Source of the DNA: Lysobacteraceae bacterium
GTDB lineage: Bacteria; Pseudomonadota; Gammaproteobacteria; Xanthomonadales; Xanthomonadaceae
Length of the DNA stretch: 16,537 nucleotides
NCBI GenBank assembly: GCA_027483745.1
Contig: JAIXTZ010000235.1
Span: 1-16,537, forward strand
Direction of reading: 5' to 3'
A program made the position numbers and the translations under genes. Positions within the stretch are counted from its first letter, which is position 1. Each line of letters begins with the position of its first letter. Below, piece after piece: positions 8,434 to 14,980 of this stretch. The notes beneath the pieces were generated by a model. It was not told the origin of the DNA, searched no databases, and saw nothing but the letters and a program-made list of their open reading frames with translations.

Positions 8434-8893
8434 ATGTCCCAGAACCTTGTCACCCTCGCCATCACCGACGAGCAGTTCGCCGCCGCGCTGGCGGGCCTGC
8501 AGCAGGTGGAGGCGGCGCTGCCCGGCCTCATCGCGTTCGACGTGGGCGAACGCCGCGGCCTGCCGCTGATGGGCCCGCGCTCGGAGCCCTTCGCCCGCCA
8601 GACCCTGCGCGTGCTGGAGCAAAACCCCGGCATCGTGCCGCCCAGCCTCGACCTCGACGCCGCCCGCGCCGACCTCGAGGCCCACGACCGCCTGCGCCCG
8701 CTGCTGGAGCGCCTGCAGCGCCTCACCGCGCGGGTGCACGCGCGCCGCCGCACGATCGGTGACGTGATGGACGTGGCGCTGGCCGCCTAAGCGCTGGTGA
8801 CCGTCGGGCCGCGCGCAGGGCCTCGACGAACTGCGCCGCGAGCTGGGCGGCCGCTTCGCCAAGACCCGCCGCAAGGAAGCCGCCCCGGCGTAA
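8434..8893 (+). pseudogene. Decayed small cytosolic protein gene (repeat copy A at its 3' end)
   Basis: AGGAG at 8422-8426 precedes ATG 8434. The open frame gives 118 residues, starting MSQNLVTLAITDEQ and including SEPFARQTLRVLEQNPGIVPPSLDLDAA and a helical LERLQRLTARVHARRR, then stops at TAA 8788-8790 after DVALAA. The remaining 100 bases still encode GLDELRRELGGRFAKTRRK, then EAAPA and a stop, in another frame (8819-8893). I recall a common Xanthomonadaceae hypothetical protein in which these two parts form one chain, so this copy appears broken by a nonsense change and a small deletion near 8803. What is seen is the two-frame structure; the full-length ancestor is from memory. The truncated 118-residue product may still be made. 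Function unknown. Confidence 0.6.
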
Positions 8894-8917
8894 TCGAACG
8901 CGTGTGCGAGGCCATCG

Positions 8918-8939
8918 ACGCCGCCCGGGAGGGCGGCGT
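8918..8939 (+). terminator. Strong GC hairpin after the decayed 8434 gene
   Basis: A perfect 9-bp stem, ACGCCGCCC (8918-8926) with GGGCGGCGT (8931-8939), closes a GGGA loop. It is followed by TGGTGTTTGTG, a poor but T-containing tail. Its place 25 nt after the last stop of the decayed gene supports a terminator role. An identical hairpin occurs at 15103-15124 in repeat copy C. Confidence 0.5.
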
Positions 8940-8941
8940 TG

Positions 8942-9151
8942 GTGTTTGTGGGGCGTCGAAACGCGTGGGCGAGGGCAGGGGAGGTGTCGGCGAGGGGTGC
9001 GGAAGCGTTGGGGACGCTTCGCGAATGGTGTGGAACGCTTCGCGAGGCGTGGGGGAGGCCAGCGGAACCGCGGGGAACGCCAAACGAGGCGAGGGGAGCG
9101 GTGGACGAGGCGAGAGCAAGGCTTCGCGAGGCGTGCGGGGCTATTGAGTTC
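8942..9151 (+). repeat. Degenerate 21-bp tandem repeat, about ten units
   Basis: Read in steps of 21 bases from 8942, the sequence keeps the same pattern. In one frame it translates to heptads VFVGRRN, AWARAGE, VSARGAE, ALGTLRE, WCGTLRE, AWGRPAE, PRGTPNE, ARGAVDE, ARARLRE, ACGAIEF. ACGCTTCGCGA recurs exactly at units 4 and 5, and CTTCGCGAGGCGTG at units 5-6 and 9-10. No ribosome site precedes this frame, so I take it as a minisatellite, not a gene. It sits exactly between the hairpin and the immunity-gene promoter element. A second tract of the same period and position is at 15127-15350. Confidence 0.6.
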
Positions 9152-9185
9152 CCTGACGGACACCGCCGCGGCGGGCGGCTAGCAT
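9144..9185 (+). promoter_or_regulatory. Conserved promoter element of the X-T4SS immunity/effector pair
   Basis: TTGAGTT (9144-9150), then CTGACGG (9153-9159), then TAGCAT (9180-9185) as the -10-like box; the distance from first T to first T is 36 nt. The immunity ATG is 34 nt after the start of the box. The same arrangement with 36-37 nt spacing precedes 12215, 12808, 14287 and 15424. Confidence 0.55.
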
Positions 9186-9213
9186 TCCCCCACCCCCGAC
9201 GCATGGAGCGTGT

Positions 9214-9768
9214 ATGGCCCCCCGAGTTTTCTTGCTATCCGTCCTGGCCGCTGCATTGGCCGGGTGTAGTGCGCCTCAAGTGGAAACGGAGACGACAACT
9301 GCGCCGTTGTCCATGATGGGTACGTCCCCTGGAATGTCCACGACGTTGCCGGCCATGTGCGGTTTTGAGCGGCCGGGTGACGTCATCTCGGCGTGGGTGC
9401 GAGAGCCGGCCTTGCGACGTGGTCGGATCTCCCCGGATCTGACCGCGACGATCACCGCGGAAGAGCGCGCCATCGATCCTTCATTCGACGGCTTCCGGAT
9501 TGCAGAGATTGATCATGTTTGGAGCTATGGCAGTCCGATTGAGAACGTTTCCCTGAGTTCCCCATTGAGCCTCGACTTTGAGCCGACGGCTTCCGGATTC
9601 ACTGCCCGGTTTCAGAAGGGGCGTCGCGGCGAGGTTCAAGAGATCGACGGTTGCGAGGACTGTTTTGATTTCATTCCTGACTCTCCTGTTTGGGAGTACC
9701 GATTCGAGCGCCGGGATGACTGCTGGGTATTGGTGGCTTTTGACGTGCTGCCCGAGGAGGTGAACTGA
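9214..9768 (+). CDS. Probable immunity lipoprotein (X-Tfi) for the downstream effector
   Basis: A 184-residue protein with a lipoprotein signal, lipobox L-A-G-C and Cys18. A Thr-rich linker follows, then a compact domain (GFERPGDVISAWVREPALRRG through CWVLVAFDV) with cysteines at CGF, CEDC and DDC. GGAG (9205-9208) sits 5 nt before ATG 9214. Its TGA overlaps the ATG of the effector (TGATG at 9766-9770), so the two are translationally coupled. In Xanthomonadales, T4SS effectors that attack the cell wall are typically encoded just after a periplasmic lipoprotein that neutralises them. That context, rather than sequence identity to a named family, is the reason for the call. It should sit in the periplasm on the membrane and bind the peptidoglycan-targeting domain of the 9768 product. 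Confidence 0.78.
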   Translation: MAPRVFLLSVLAAALAGCSAPQVETETTTAPLSMMGTSPGMSTTLPAMCGFERPGDVISAWVREPALRRGRISPDLTATITAEERAIDPSFDGFRIAEIDHVWSYGSPIENVSLSSPLSLDFEPTASGFTARFQKGRRGEVQEIDGCEDCFDFIPDSPVWEYRFERRDDCWVLVAFDVLPEEVN

Positions 9769-11138
9769 TGAGCACATATACCGTCCAGGAAAGCGTCCGC
9801 CACTCCCGCCTCGAGCCCGTCCGCTCCTATGCCGATCTTGAGCACCATCACCCGAGCCGGAACCTTGCCGAGCCCGGACGTCTTTACGCCGACGTTGGTG
9901 GCAGGAGCGAGGAGATCCTGAAGGATCGTGCGACGGGCGGGCCACGCACTAGCGCCGCAGGGGACTACTTTGTATCGAAGGACTTCATCCTGACCGCAGA
10001 CGGGAGAGGTGATGTCGCCGTGCCTGCGCCGGTGGCGGGCTACGCCGGGGCCTACAACAGGACGATGGGTAGCGTGGAGCTTTGGAGCGGCCCGGCGAGT
10101 GACACTGACCGTGTGATGCTCGCGCGCGTGCTGCACATGGACCCCGACACGTTCAAGCACAAAGAAGGCGATCGGGTCGAGTACGGAGAGCCCTTGGGGA
10201 TACAAGCGGGGCGAGGCATCGACAGGCAGGGTGTTGTCCGCAATGACGCCTATGGCACTCATGTCCACATCGACATCAACACGCGCTACATCGGTCAGTT
10301 CGATCGGTATCTCGGTGATCTGGGTGCCGGCCTGATCACCACCGAAACGCGTCCCGCCCCGAGCGAAAACATCGTTGATCCGCCCCCGGTGGTGACGAAC
10401 GTGCGTGACGCGCAGGGCAACACGGTGAGCCCTGCGGATCCGCTCGCCGATGGGGTGTTGGCGCGCGGCGAAAAGGGGGGCGCCATAGGCGCGCTCCAGT
10501 CGCAGCTTCGTTCGCTCGGCTACACCAACGCACGAGGCGAGCCGGTCGTCGTCGACAAGGACTTCGGCCCCGGTACGGAGCACGCCATCAAGCAGTTCCA
10601 GACGGACAAAGCACTGCCCGTGACGGGCGTCGCCGACGAGGCGACGCGACAGGCCATCGATCGCGCGGCGCTCGAGGCGCTCCGCGACCTCCCGCCCATG
10701 CCGGGGCAGGCACCGCAGCGGCAAGCGCCGTCGTCGAATCCCGCGCAGCGCGTGGAGGACGCGCTGTATGCCCCCCTTCGTGAGCAGGTCTACGCCGTGG
10801 ACCGCGCCATGGGCCGCACCCCCGACGAGGCCAGCGACCGCGTGGCCGCTGCGCTCTGCGCCGATTGCCGCGCGAACGGCCTCACCCGCGTCGACGGCGT
10901 CGTGCTCGGCCAGAAGGGCGGCAGCGCGCAGCCCGGCGAGTACGTGTTCGCGTATTCGGGTTCGTCGGAGCGCCCCAGCGATTGGGTGGGGGTGAAGACC
11001 GCCGAGGCCGTGCAGACGCCGGTGGAGCAGAGCTTGGCCAAGGCCGAGACGCTGCAGCGTCAGCAAGCGCTGGAAGCGCAGCAGATGGCGCAGGCACCCC
11101 AGCAGGTCAGCGACGCGCCGGTACGTTCAATGGGCTAA
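9768..11138 (+). CDS. X-T4SS antibacterial effector (X-Tfe): M23-like + PG-binding + XVIPCD
   Basis: A 456-residue protein. Residues about 60-190 resemble an M23 metallopeptidase: VPAPVAGYAG, LHMD (H123), KHKEGDRVEYGEPLG and the H-x-H of THVHIDIN (H165, H167). The usual first metal motif H-x3-D is not visible; the corresponding stretch is VSKDF (D72). Residues about 229-300 are a peptidoglycan-binding domain (LQSQLRSLGY, DFGPGTEHAIKQFQ, VTGVADEATRQAI). Residues about 322-456 match the XVIPCD secretion signal: LYAPLREQVYAVDRAMGR, ANGLTRVDGVVLG, EYVFAYSG, TPVEQSLAKA and a Gln-rich tail. No signal peptide is present, as expected for a T4SS substrate. Ribosome site GAGGAGG (9754-9760) lies 7 nt before the ATG. 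It is presumably delivered to neighbouring Gram-negative cells to damage their cell wall; the producer is protected by the 9214 lipoprotein. Confidence 0.88.
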   Translation: MSTYTVQESVRHSRLEPVRSYADLEHHHPSRNLAEPGRLYADVGGRSEEILKDRATGGPRTSAAGDYFVSKDFILTADGRGDVAVPAPVAGYAGAYNRTMGSVELWSGPASDTDRVMLARVLHMDPDTFKHKEGDRVEYGEPLGIQAGRGIDRQGVVRNDAYGTHVHIDINTRYIGQFDRYLGDLGAGLITTETRPAPSENIVDPPPVVTNVRDAQGNTVSPADPLADGVLARGEKGGAIGALQSQLRSLGYTNARGEPVVVDKDFGPGTEHAIKQFQTDKALPVTGVADEATRQAIDRAALEALRDLPPMPGQAPQRQAPSSNPAQRVEDALYAPLREQVYAVDRAMGRTPDEASDRVAAALCADCRANGLTRVDGVVLGQKGGSAQPGEYVFAYSGSSERPSDWVGVKTAEAVQTPVEQSLAKAETLQRQQALEAQQMAQAPQQVSDAPVRSMG

Positions 11139-11154
11139 CGACGCAATGCTTGCT

Positions 11155-11160
11155 TATCAT
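11155..11160 (+). promoter_or_regulatory. Possible -10 box of the 11193 gene
   Basis: TATCAT lies 38 nt before ATG 11193, the same distance range as in the other immunity promoters. The upstream TTGAGTT element is not recognisable at the matching position, so this may be an ordinary or altered promoter. Confidence 0.35.
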
Positions 11161-11192
11161 TAATGGGCTCCTTTCTCGGACGAGGAATGTGC

Positions 11193-11537
11193 ATGCCGGC
11201 CTTTCCGCCGCCGCCTGTGCCGAAGATGCTCGAGGAGTTCCTTGCGGACTACCCAGAGGTCATCGCGGAAATCGGGGAATCCTTAAAGCGCTACGCGGAG
11301 AAGCCCAGCATATTGATGCCATTTGATGGGGCCATCTGGACGATTCAAGCCGCCCTTGAAGGGATGGCGCTTGACGCTCGCGACGCTGCCACGTTGGCCA
11401 AGGAACAGGGCGACGACTCTGCAGCGGAATCGGCTTTGGCGAAGGAGCTGAGGCTGTTGCACGCAGGCATCGGACTCGTTGGGCGATTGGGAGGACTTCG
11501 CGAGCACATTGCAGAGGTCTGGGGAGTGACGCCTTGA
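11193..11537 (+). CDS. Orphan zeta-antitoxin/immunity-like protein, paralogue of 15424
   Basis: A 114-residue helical, acidic protein. It aligns with the product of 15424 along its whole length: MPAFPPPPVP / MSAYPPQHVP, LADYPEVI / LEDYPECV, GAIWTIQAALE / QAIWALDAELL, and RLLHAG / RLAHAG. ATG 11193 is chosen over 11163 and 11187 from that alignment and from GAGGA (11182-11186), 6 nt upstream. The partner at 15424 is followed by a zeta toxin. Here no zeta gene follows; instead the stop overlaps the start of an unrelated gene (TTGA at 11534-11537). It therefore looks like an immunity gene that has lost its toxin and been joined to another immunity gene. The cognate toxin is inferred only from the paralogue. 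Confidence 0.72.
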   Translation: MPAFPPPPVPKMLEEFLADYPEVIAEIGESLKRYAEKPSILMPFDGAIWTIQAALEGMALDARDAATLAKEQGDDSAAESALAKELRLLHAGIGLVGRLGGLREHIAEVWGVTP

Positions 11538-12046
11538 GCTTGGAGTTCTTTGCGAGTGTTGAGTTTCGGGCCGAAGACGGCTTTGCCGTTTGTGATCGTG
11601 ACAGCGTCAGAATTCTTTTGCCGCGTATTCAGTCAGGGAGAAAAGACGACGAAGCGGAGTTCGAGTATCCGGTGATGATCGGAGAGTTCCGTTCGAGCGT
11701 GAGCCTTTTGGGGCGGGTTCGTCCGCCGATGGGCGGCGCGTCTGCGTTGACGGAAGTCCGACTCGATCCCGCACCCGCGCTACGCCAGATTCTGCAGGTT
11801 CGCGAGAAGTCAGGTTCGACGGCTACCCCGAGCGAGTATGTCGACGCATTCGCTCGCGGATTGCTTGCGGTCCACGAGAACGGCATGAATCTCTGGGAGG
11901 ACACCGATTTTCAAGTGACCGTGGCTGCGAAAACGCTGGTTGACGTAGGGCTTGAGGTCCCCGCAGGCGCGATCACCGATGACGCGGGGCGTGTCTTGGT
12001 GGCGTCGCTGTTCGTGCATGCAAAGCGCGGTGTGGTGTCCCCATGA
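11534..12046 (+). CDS. Small protein of immunity-like family A, copy 1
   Basis: A 170-residue protein without signal peptide or membrane segment, paralogous to the product of 12215. Shared stretches include SVEFRAEDGFAV / AIEFRNDNGLAV, a central VSLL, LRQILQVREKSG / VRGILRIRERSG, and FARGLL / FAQGLL. It starts at TTG 11534, which overlaps the preceding stop by four bases and has GGGGAG (11521-11526) 7 nt upstream. The paralogue has a GTG start, so rare starts appear usual here. I know no named family. Its place inside an effector-immunity island and its own four-base overlap (ATGA, 12043-12046) with a truncated downstream gene suggest an immunity protein for a lost effector. It should be cytoplasmic, so the lost effector would probably have had a cytoplasmic target. 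Confidence 0.72.
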   Translation: MSLEFFASVEFRAEDGFAVCDRDSVRILLPRIQSGRKDDEAEFEYPVMIGEFRSSVSLLGRVRPPMGGASALTEVRLDPAPALRQILQVREKSGSTATPSEYVDAFARGLLAVHENGMNLWEDTDFQVTVAAKTLVDVGLEVPAGAITDDAGRVLVASLFVHAKRGVVSP

Positions 12047-12135
12047 GCGATTCGATCGATGCATTCGCTCGGGCGACACTGGGCGGCGCGCGGAACGTCG
12101 CTGACGAGACGGTGTTTTCTAGGGCGAGTTGTTGA
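12043..12135 (+). pseudogene. Stump of a lost downstream gene (probable effector 5' end)
   Basis: ATG 12043 overlaps the stop of the 11534 gene as ATGA. It reads MSDSIDAFARATLGG, continues for 15 more residues and stops at TGA 12133-12135, giving 30 residues. The overlap is the kind seen between immunity and effector genes elsewhere in this island, for example GTGA at 15759. The stop lies inside the next promoter element, as if the rest of the gene was removed by a deletion ending there. A short functional peptide cannot be excluded. Confidence 0.45.
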
Positions 12136-12173
12136 GTTCCGCGGACGGTTGACGAGCTCGCGGCGGGTACGAT
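12132..12173 (+). promoter_or_regulatory. Conserved promoter element of the 12215 gene
   Basis: TTGAGTT (12132-12138), GACGG (12144-12148) and TACGAT (12168-12173); spacing from first T to first T is 36 nt, exactly as at 9144-9185. The two sites share TTGAGTTCC, and GCGGCGGG-like sequence precedes the -10 box in both. The GTG start is 47 nt after the start of the box. Confidence 0.5.
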
Positions 12174-12214
12174 TGCGGACTACTCCTCCCTCTAGGCAGT
12201 GCACGGAGCACGTC

Positions 12215-12733
12215 GTGGCCATCGAATTCCGGAATGACAACGGACTCGCCGTTTCCAGTCGCGATCAAATCACGATCGCTCTTTCCCGGATCGAGCCGGA
12301 GATGGGGCCAGATCGCCGTGATAACGAGTACCAGTTCAGTGTCCGTCTTGCGGGCGAACGCCTTGGGGTTTCGCTGTTGGTTGCGGCAGTGGACGGGAAG
12401 GGGGCTTCAAGTGCTGTTGAGCGTTTTCGATGGGATGATGTCGCCGATGTTCGCGGGATCCTGAGGATCCGAGAGAGATCTGGGGCTGGAGAGACTGAGT
12501 TCGCCTACATCAGGTTTTTTGCGCAGGGTCTTCTCATCGCTATCGCTGGAGGCGACCGGCGCCGGAGCATCAGCGCCTACGAGGTGTCGGCAAGGCGGGA
12601 AGCGCTTGTGGCGGGAGGCGTTCCGGAGTCACAGCTTCCCAGTCTGGGCGAAGCTCGGCTTGAGCTCGCGTATCGACGCCGAGTCTGCGATGCGCTTAGG
12701 CCCCAGGGCCCCGCTGACGCTGAGCTTTTCTGA
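12215..12733 (+). CDS. Small protein of immunity-like family A, copy 2
   Basis: A 172-residue paralogue of the 11534 product (AIEFRNDNGLAV, SRDQITIALSRIEPE, NEYQFSVRL, GILRIRERSG, RFFAQGLL). GTG 12215 has GGAG (12205-12208) 6 nt upstream and matches the paralogue's N-terminus. The open frame extends further upstream in phase, but without a ribosome site and across the promoter element. Unlike its relatives it has no start codon overlapping its stop, so any effector that followed it has been lost completely. The C-terminus (VCDALRPQGPADAELF) differs from copy 1 and runs into the next promoter, which may mean its original end was changed by the same deletion. Probable cytoplasmic orphan immunity protein; family unknown. 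Confidence 0.68.
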   Translation: MAIEFRNDNGLAVSSRDQITIALSRIEPEMGPDRRDNEYQFSVRLAGERLGVSLLVAAVDGKGASSAVERFRWDDVADVRGILRIRERSGAGETEFAYIRFFAQGLLIAIAGGDRRRSISAYEVSARREALVAGGVPESQLPSLGEARLELAYRRRVCDALRPQGPADAELF

Positions 12734-12762
12734 GTCGGCACAGTGGATTGGGCGGGTAGGAT
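12720..12762 (+). promoter_or_regulatory. Conserved promoter element of the 12808 gene
   Basis: CTGAGCTTTT (12720-12729) and TAGGAT (12757-12762), 37 nt from start to start. It aligns without gaps to the element at 14202-14244, both ending in GG-GGTAGGAT. The first part overlaps the end of the 12215 coding region. The ATG is 51 nt after the start of the -10 box. Confidence 0.5.
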
Positions 12763-12807
12763 TGAATGCCCCCAGCGGCGTCTTAGGGCGCCATCGCAGG
12801 AGTTCCC

Positions 12808-13248
12808 ATGCCTTACGTCAACGAGCTGATTCCGGCGTCGGATTTCGCCGCCGAGCGCTTCGAAGAACTGGATGACCGGTTTCTCATCGGTGCTGTTCGG
12901 TCGGACGAATGGACCATAGACAGGGGTACTGGATCTTTCTTGCGCCTTCTAACGGTCGGTCGCGAGGATTGGGCGAATCGATCGGACTGGATTTTCGGTT
13001 TCGGCGATGAACGCCTCATTGTTCGCACCGAGCTCCTCGAATACGCCGGGGGGCGTGGGCAGCACGGTGAAGCCCGCTACGCGGTCACGCTCATCAACGG
13101 AGAGTCTCCTGCCGAACTTCCCGCCGAACGTCGGTTCCAGCTGCTGAAGTCGCTGTCGAAGGCGTTGACGGTCTACGGCGATGACGGCTTGCGCTCGACA
13201 TGCCGTTCCTTCTCGGCCCACGTCGAGATGGGTGGAGAGCTCGCATGA
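12808..13248 (+). CDS. Small protein of immunity-like family B, copy 1 (intact)
   Basis: A 146-residue soluble protein, the only intact member of three tandem relatives (12808, 13598, 14287). Family marks are MP(Y/F)VNELIP, DF plus (H/E)RFEELD, (I/V)GAV followed by S..W.IDR, the LR.LT.GRED core, and a C-terminal DGG/DGL region before the end. AGGAG (12798-12802) lies 5 nt before ATG 12808. The TGA overlaps ATG 13245 (ATGA) of a frameshifted downstream gene. No signal peptide or membrane segment is seen, so it acts in the cytoplasm. I cannot name the family; I take it for an immunity protein from the repeated arrangement of promoter, small gene and four-base overlap with a broken gene. Confidence 0.75.
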   Translation: MPYVNELIPASDFAAERFEELDDRFLIGAVRSDEWTIDRGTGSFLRLLTVGREDWANRSDWIFGFGDERLIVRTELLEYAGGRGQHGEARYAVTLINGESPAELPAERRFQLLKSLSKALTVYGDDGLRSTCRSFSAHVEMGGELA

Positions 13249-13408
13249 CGAGCGACTGTCCGCGCGTGACGCAGAAGAACTTCTGCGCCGAAGTTCCGAG
13301 GCATTCTCCACGCCAGATCAGCTCTGCGAGTTGGGGGTGCCTGTGGGTATCGACGCCCCAGGGAAGTTGACCGTGTTGTACGGTGGGCTTACGCATCAGG
13401 GAATCTGA
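13245..13408 (+). pseudogene. Frameshifted, truncated effector-like gene start
   Basis: ATG 13245 overlaps the stop of the 12808 gene. In its own frame it gives MTSDCPRVTQ and little sense. One base out of phase, from about 13256, the sequence reads LSARDAEELLRRSSEAFSTP, DQLCELGVPVGIDAPGKL and TVLYGGLTHQGI, then stops at 13408. A single-base deletion around 13255 would explain this, giving an ancestral start MTS.LSARDAEELL. The coding similarity ends shortly before repeat copy B (13432), so the gene was probably cut there. I take it as the N-terminal region of a lost effector; identity unknown. Confidence 0.55.
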
Positions 13409-13431
13409 TCCAGACGCGTTGTGTCCGGTAT

Positions 13432-13584
13432 GCGCGCCGTCGAGCGGTCGGTGGCGTGATGGACGTGGTGCTGGCCGGTTTAGCGCTGATGACCGTCGGG
13501 CCGCGCGGGGCTTCGACGAGCTGCGCCGCGAGCTGGGCAGCCGCTTCGCCAAGACCCGTCGCAAGTAAGCCGCCCCGGCGCAAT
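13432..13584 (+). repeat. Repeat copy B: fragment of the 8434 gene 3' end
   Basis: This matches 8740-8895 with scattered substitutions and two or three missing bases. Shared landmarks are GTGATGGACGTGG, GCGCTG, GACCGTCGGGCCGCGCG, GACGA, CTGCGCCGCGAGCTGGGC, GCCGCTTCGCCAAGACCCG and GCCGCCCCGGCG. It carries the same frame-breaking GACCGTCGGGCC as copy A, so the duplication came after the gene had broken, or the copies have converted each other. It replaces the promoter that the 13598 gene would be expected to have. Confidence 0.75.
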
Positions 13585-13597
13585 CGCAGGAGCGACC

Positions 13598-14040
13598 ATG
13601 CCTTTCGTCAATGAGCTGATCCCGCAGCGGATTTCGATCGCTATCGTCTTCGCGAGATCGATGCCAAGCACGTCGTTGGAGGCGTCAATGCGCGCCAGTG
13701 GACGGTTGACCGCGAGCAGGATTCCTACCTCCGCAGGTTGACCCGGGGGCGCGAGGATTGGTCGCATGTCTCGGATTGGACGTTCCGGTGGCAAGGAGCG
13801 GATTACATCCTCCACCTCCACTTGCTCGACGCTTCCGGCCGTCCGAACGAGCTGGGTCGTGCGAAATGGTCGCTCGTTCGCATCAACGGCAAGGAGGCTC
13901 CCTCGGGAATCCCGGAACCTCAGGCCGCGTTCCTGTCTGATCTCCGCGCTGCCTTTGTGGCTTACAAGGACGGGGGCATCTACGCGCAGGCCGCCGAGTT
14001 CCACGCGGAGCTCGTGGTGGGTGAGGAGGCTCATCCGTGA
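13598..14040 (+). pseudogene. Immunity-like family B, copy 2, frameshifted near the start
   Basis: AGGAG (13588-13592) and ATG 13598 begin MPFVNELIP as in the relatives. After codon 9 the homologous reading moves one base: DFDRYRLREIDAKHVVGGV, then NARQWTVDREQDSYLRRLTRGRED and so on to the TGA at 14040. The relatives have a two-residue spacer before DF, so loss of a single G at about 13623 (CCGGCAGCG becoming CCGCAGCG) explains it. The rest of the frame is open and well conserved, so the break is recent or a sequencing error. The upstream region is repeat copy B and not the shared promoter element. A GTGA overlap with 14037 follows. Confidence 0.65.
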
Positions 14041-14111
14041 ACGGGCGGTCGAGCGCGGATGCGGCGATCGACACGCTTCGAGTGTTGGCCTTGCTGCACC
14101 GGCGCTCGTAG
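14037..14111 (+). pseudogene. Stump of a lost downstream gene after family B copy 2
   Basis: GTG 14037 overlaps the TGA of the 13598 gene (GTGA). It reads MNGRSSADAAIDTLRVLALL and stops at TAG 14109-14111 after 24 residues. The overlap and position match the other effector stumps of this island. From 14112 to 14201 I see no gene and no clear repeat. Confidence 0.4.
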
Positions 14112-14201
14112 GCCTGGGATGGCACCTTATGCCGGCGGCCCAGCCCCCAAAGGTTCCGCTTTAGCGGGCCTCGACGCCGAAGACTTAGAGTCCCGCTGGG
14201 T

Positions 14202-14244
14202 TTGAGTTTTGCTAGGTCGCCGCAACGGGTCGGGCAGGTAGGAT
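14202..14244 (+). promoter_or_regulatory. Conserved promoter element of the 14287 gene
   Basis: TTGAGTTTTGCT (14202-14213) and TAGGAT (14239-14244), 37 nt from start to start. The gap-free similarity to 12720-12762 continues downstream (CCCC, GGCGTC, then GCCATCGCA just before the ribosome-site position), so the whole leader is duplicated with family B. The ATG is 48 nt after the start of the box. Confidence 0.5.
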
Positions 14245-14286
14245 CACCACCCCAAGGGCGTCCGACGACGCCATCGCACGAATGCC

Positions 14287-14728
14287 ATGCCCTTCGTCAA
14301 TGAGCTGATCCCGGACCACGACTTCGCGTTGCATCGGTTTGAGGAGCTGGACGAGTCCTACATCGTTGGAGCCGTCCATTCGACGCAATGGGTGATTGAT
14401 CGGGAAACCGGCACCTACCTCCGGCCCCTGACACGCGGGCGAGAAGACCAAGCCGCGTTCGCTGATTGGGTGCTCGGAGTGGGGGGGGAAGCGCTACATC
14501 GTCCAGTTGGAGCTTTTGGCGTTCAAAGGGGGGAGGACGCAGGCGTGCAGCGGCACGTATGCGCTACGGCGCGTCAATGGATTGCATCCCTCGGAGATTG
14601 CTTCGTCGGAGCGGGAGAACTTAAGAGCCTTGCTGAAGGGCGCCCTCGATGTCTTCGGTGACGGAGGGGTCTATGCGAGCTGCACGTCCTTCGACGCAGA
14701 GATTGTGATCACCGAGGTACAGGCATGA
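14287..14728 (+). pseudogene. Immunity-like family B, copy 3, frameshifted at a G8 tract
   Basis: ATG 14287 begins MPFVNELIPDHDFALHRFEE and stays in frame through VHSTQWVIDRETGTYLRPLT to DWVLGVGG. At the run of eight G (14481-14488) the frame shifts: the homologous continuation is KRYIVQLELLAFKGG, later NGLHPSEI, LRALLKGALDVFGDGGVYAS and EIVITEVQA, ending at 14728. With seven G the gene would be intact. As it stands, translation gives a wrong C-terminus ending at 14661. The ribosome site is also degraded: where the relatives have AGGAG, this copy has ACGAA. A homopolymer sequencing error or a phase-variable tract are the alternatives to a dead gene. Confidence 0.65.
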
Positions 14729-14980
14729 GCTCCGTGATCATCGCGCGTGAGGCGCAGACGCGTTTGGCCTAAGGCGCTGCGACCGCGCCGACGCCGGATG
14801 AGCTCCGCCGGCTTGCTGCCGAGGTCAGCGTCGGCTCCCAGTCCGCTCGTTTTCTGCAGTCGGAGGCATTTAACGATGCGGTATTGCGTGCGTATGGCAT
14901 CTCGCCAGAGCAGCTGAAAAACGGTCCGGAAGGTGAGGCAGCGCGAAAATGGTTGTACCACCCCGAGCACGCGCCGGTGA
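14725..14980 (+). pseudogene. Effector-like gene 5' part with in-frame stop, cut by repeat copy C
   Basis: ATG 14725 overlaps the family B copy 3 stop (ATGA). It reads MSSVIIAREAQTRLA, then TAA (14770-14772), then continues in the same frame with APTPDELRRLAAEVSV, SARFLQSEAFNDAVLRAYGI and LKNGPEGEAARKWLYHPEH to about 14980. There the sequence changes into repeat copy C. The long open, helix-rich stretch after the stop shows this was the N-terminal region of a longer protein. Family not recognised; it may be the lost effector partner of copy 3. Confidence 0.6.

Noticed and set aside
8942..9151. CRISPR array
   Set aside because: The 21-bp units follow each other without spacers and are degenerate; no cas gene is nearby.
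8311..9204. 297-codon minus-strand frame with heptad-like Ser/Ala/Pro repeats
   Set aside because: Any frame through a 21-bp tandem repeat gives a heptad pattern; there is no ribosome site, and it runs antisense to the 8434 gene and its hairpin.
14163..14196. Possible tRNA-like or hairpin element (AGCGGG ... CCCGCT)
   Set aside because: Only a six-base complementarity around a loop of about 20 bases; no cloverleaf arms and no T tract.
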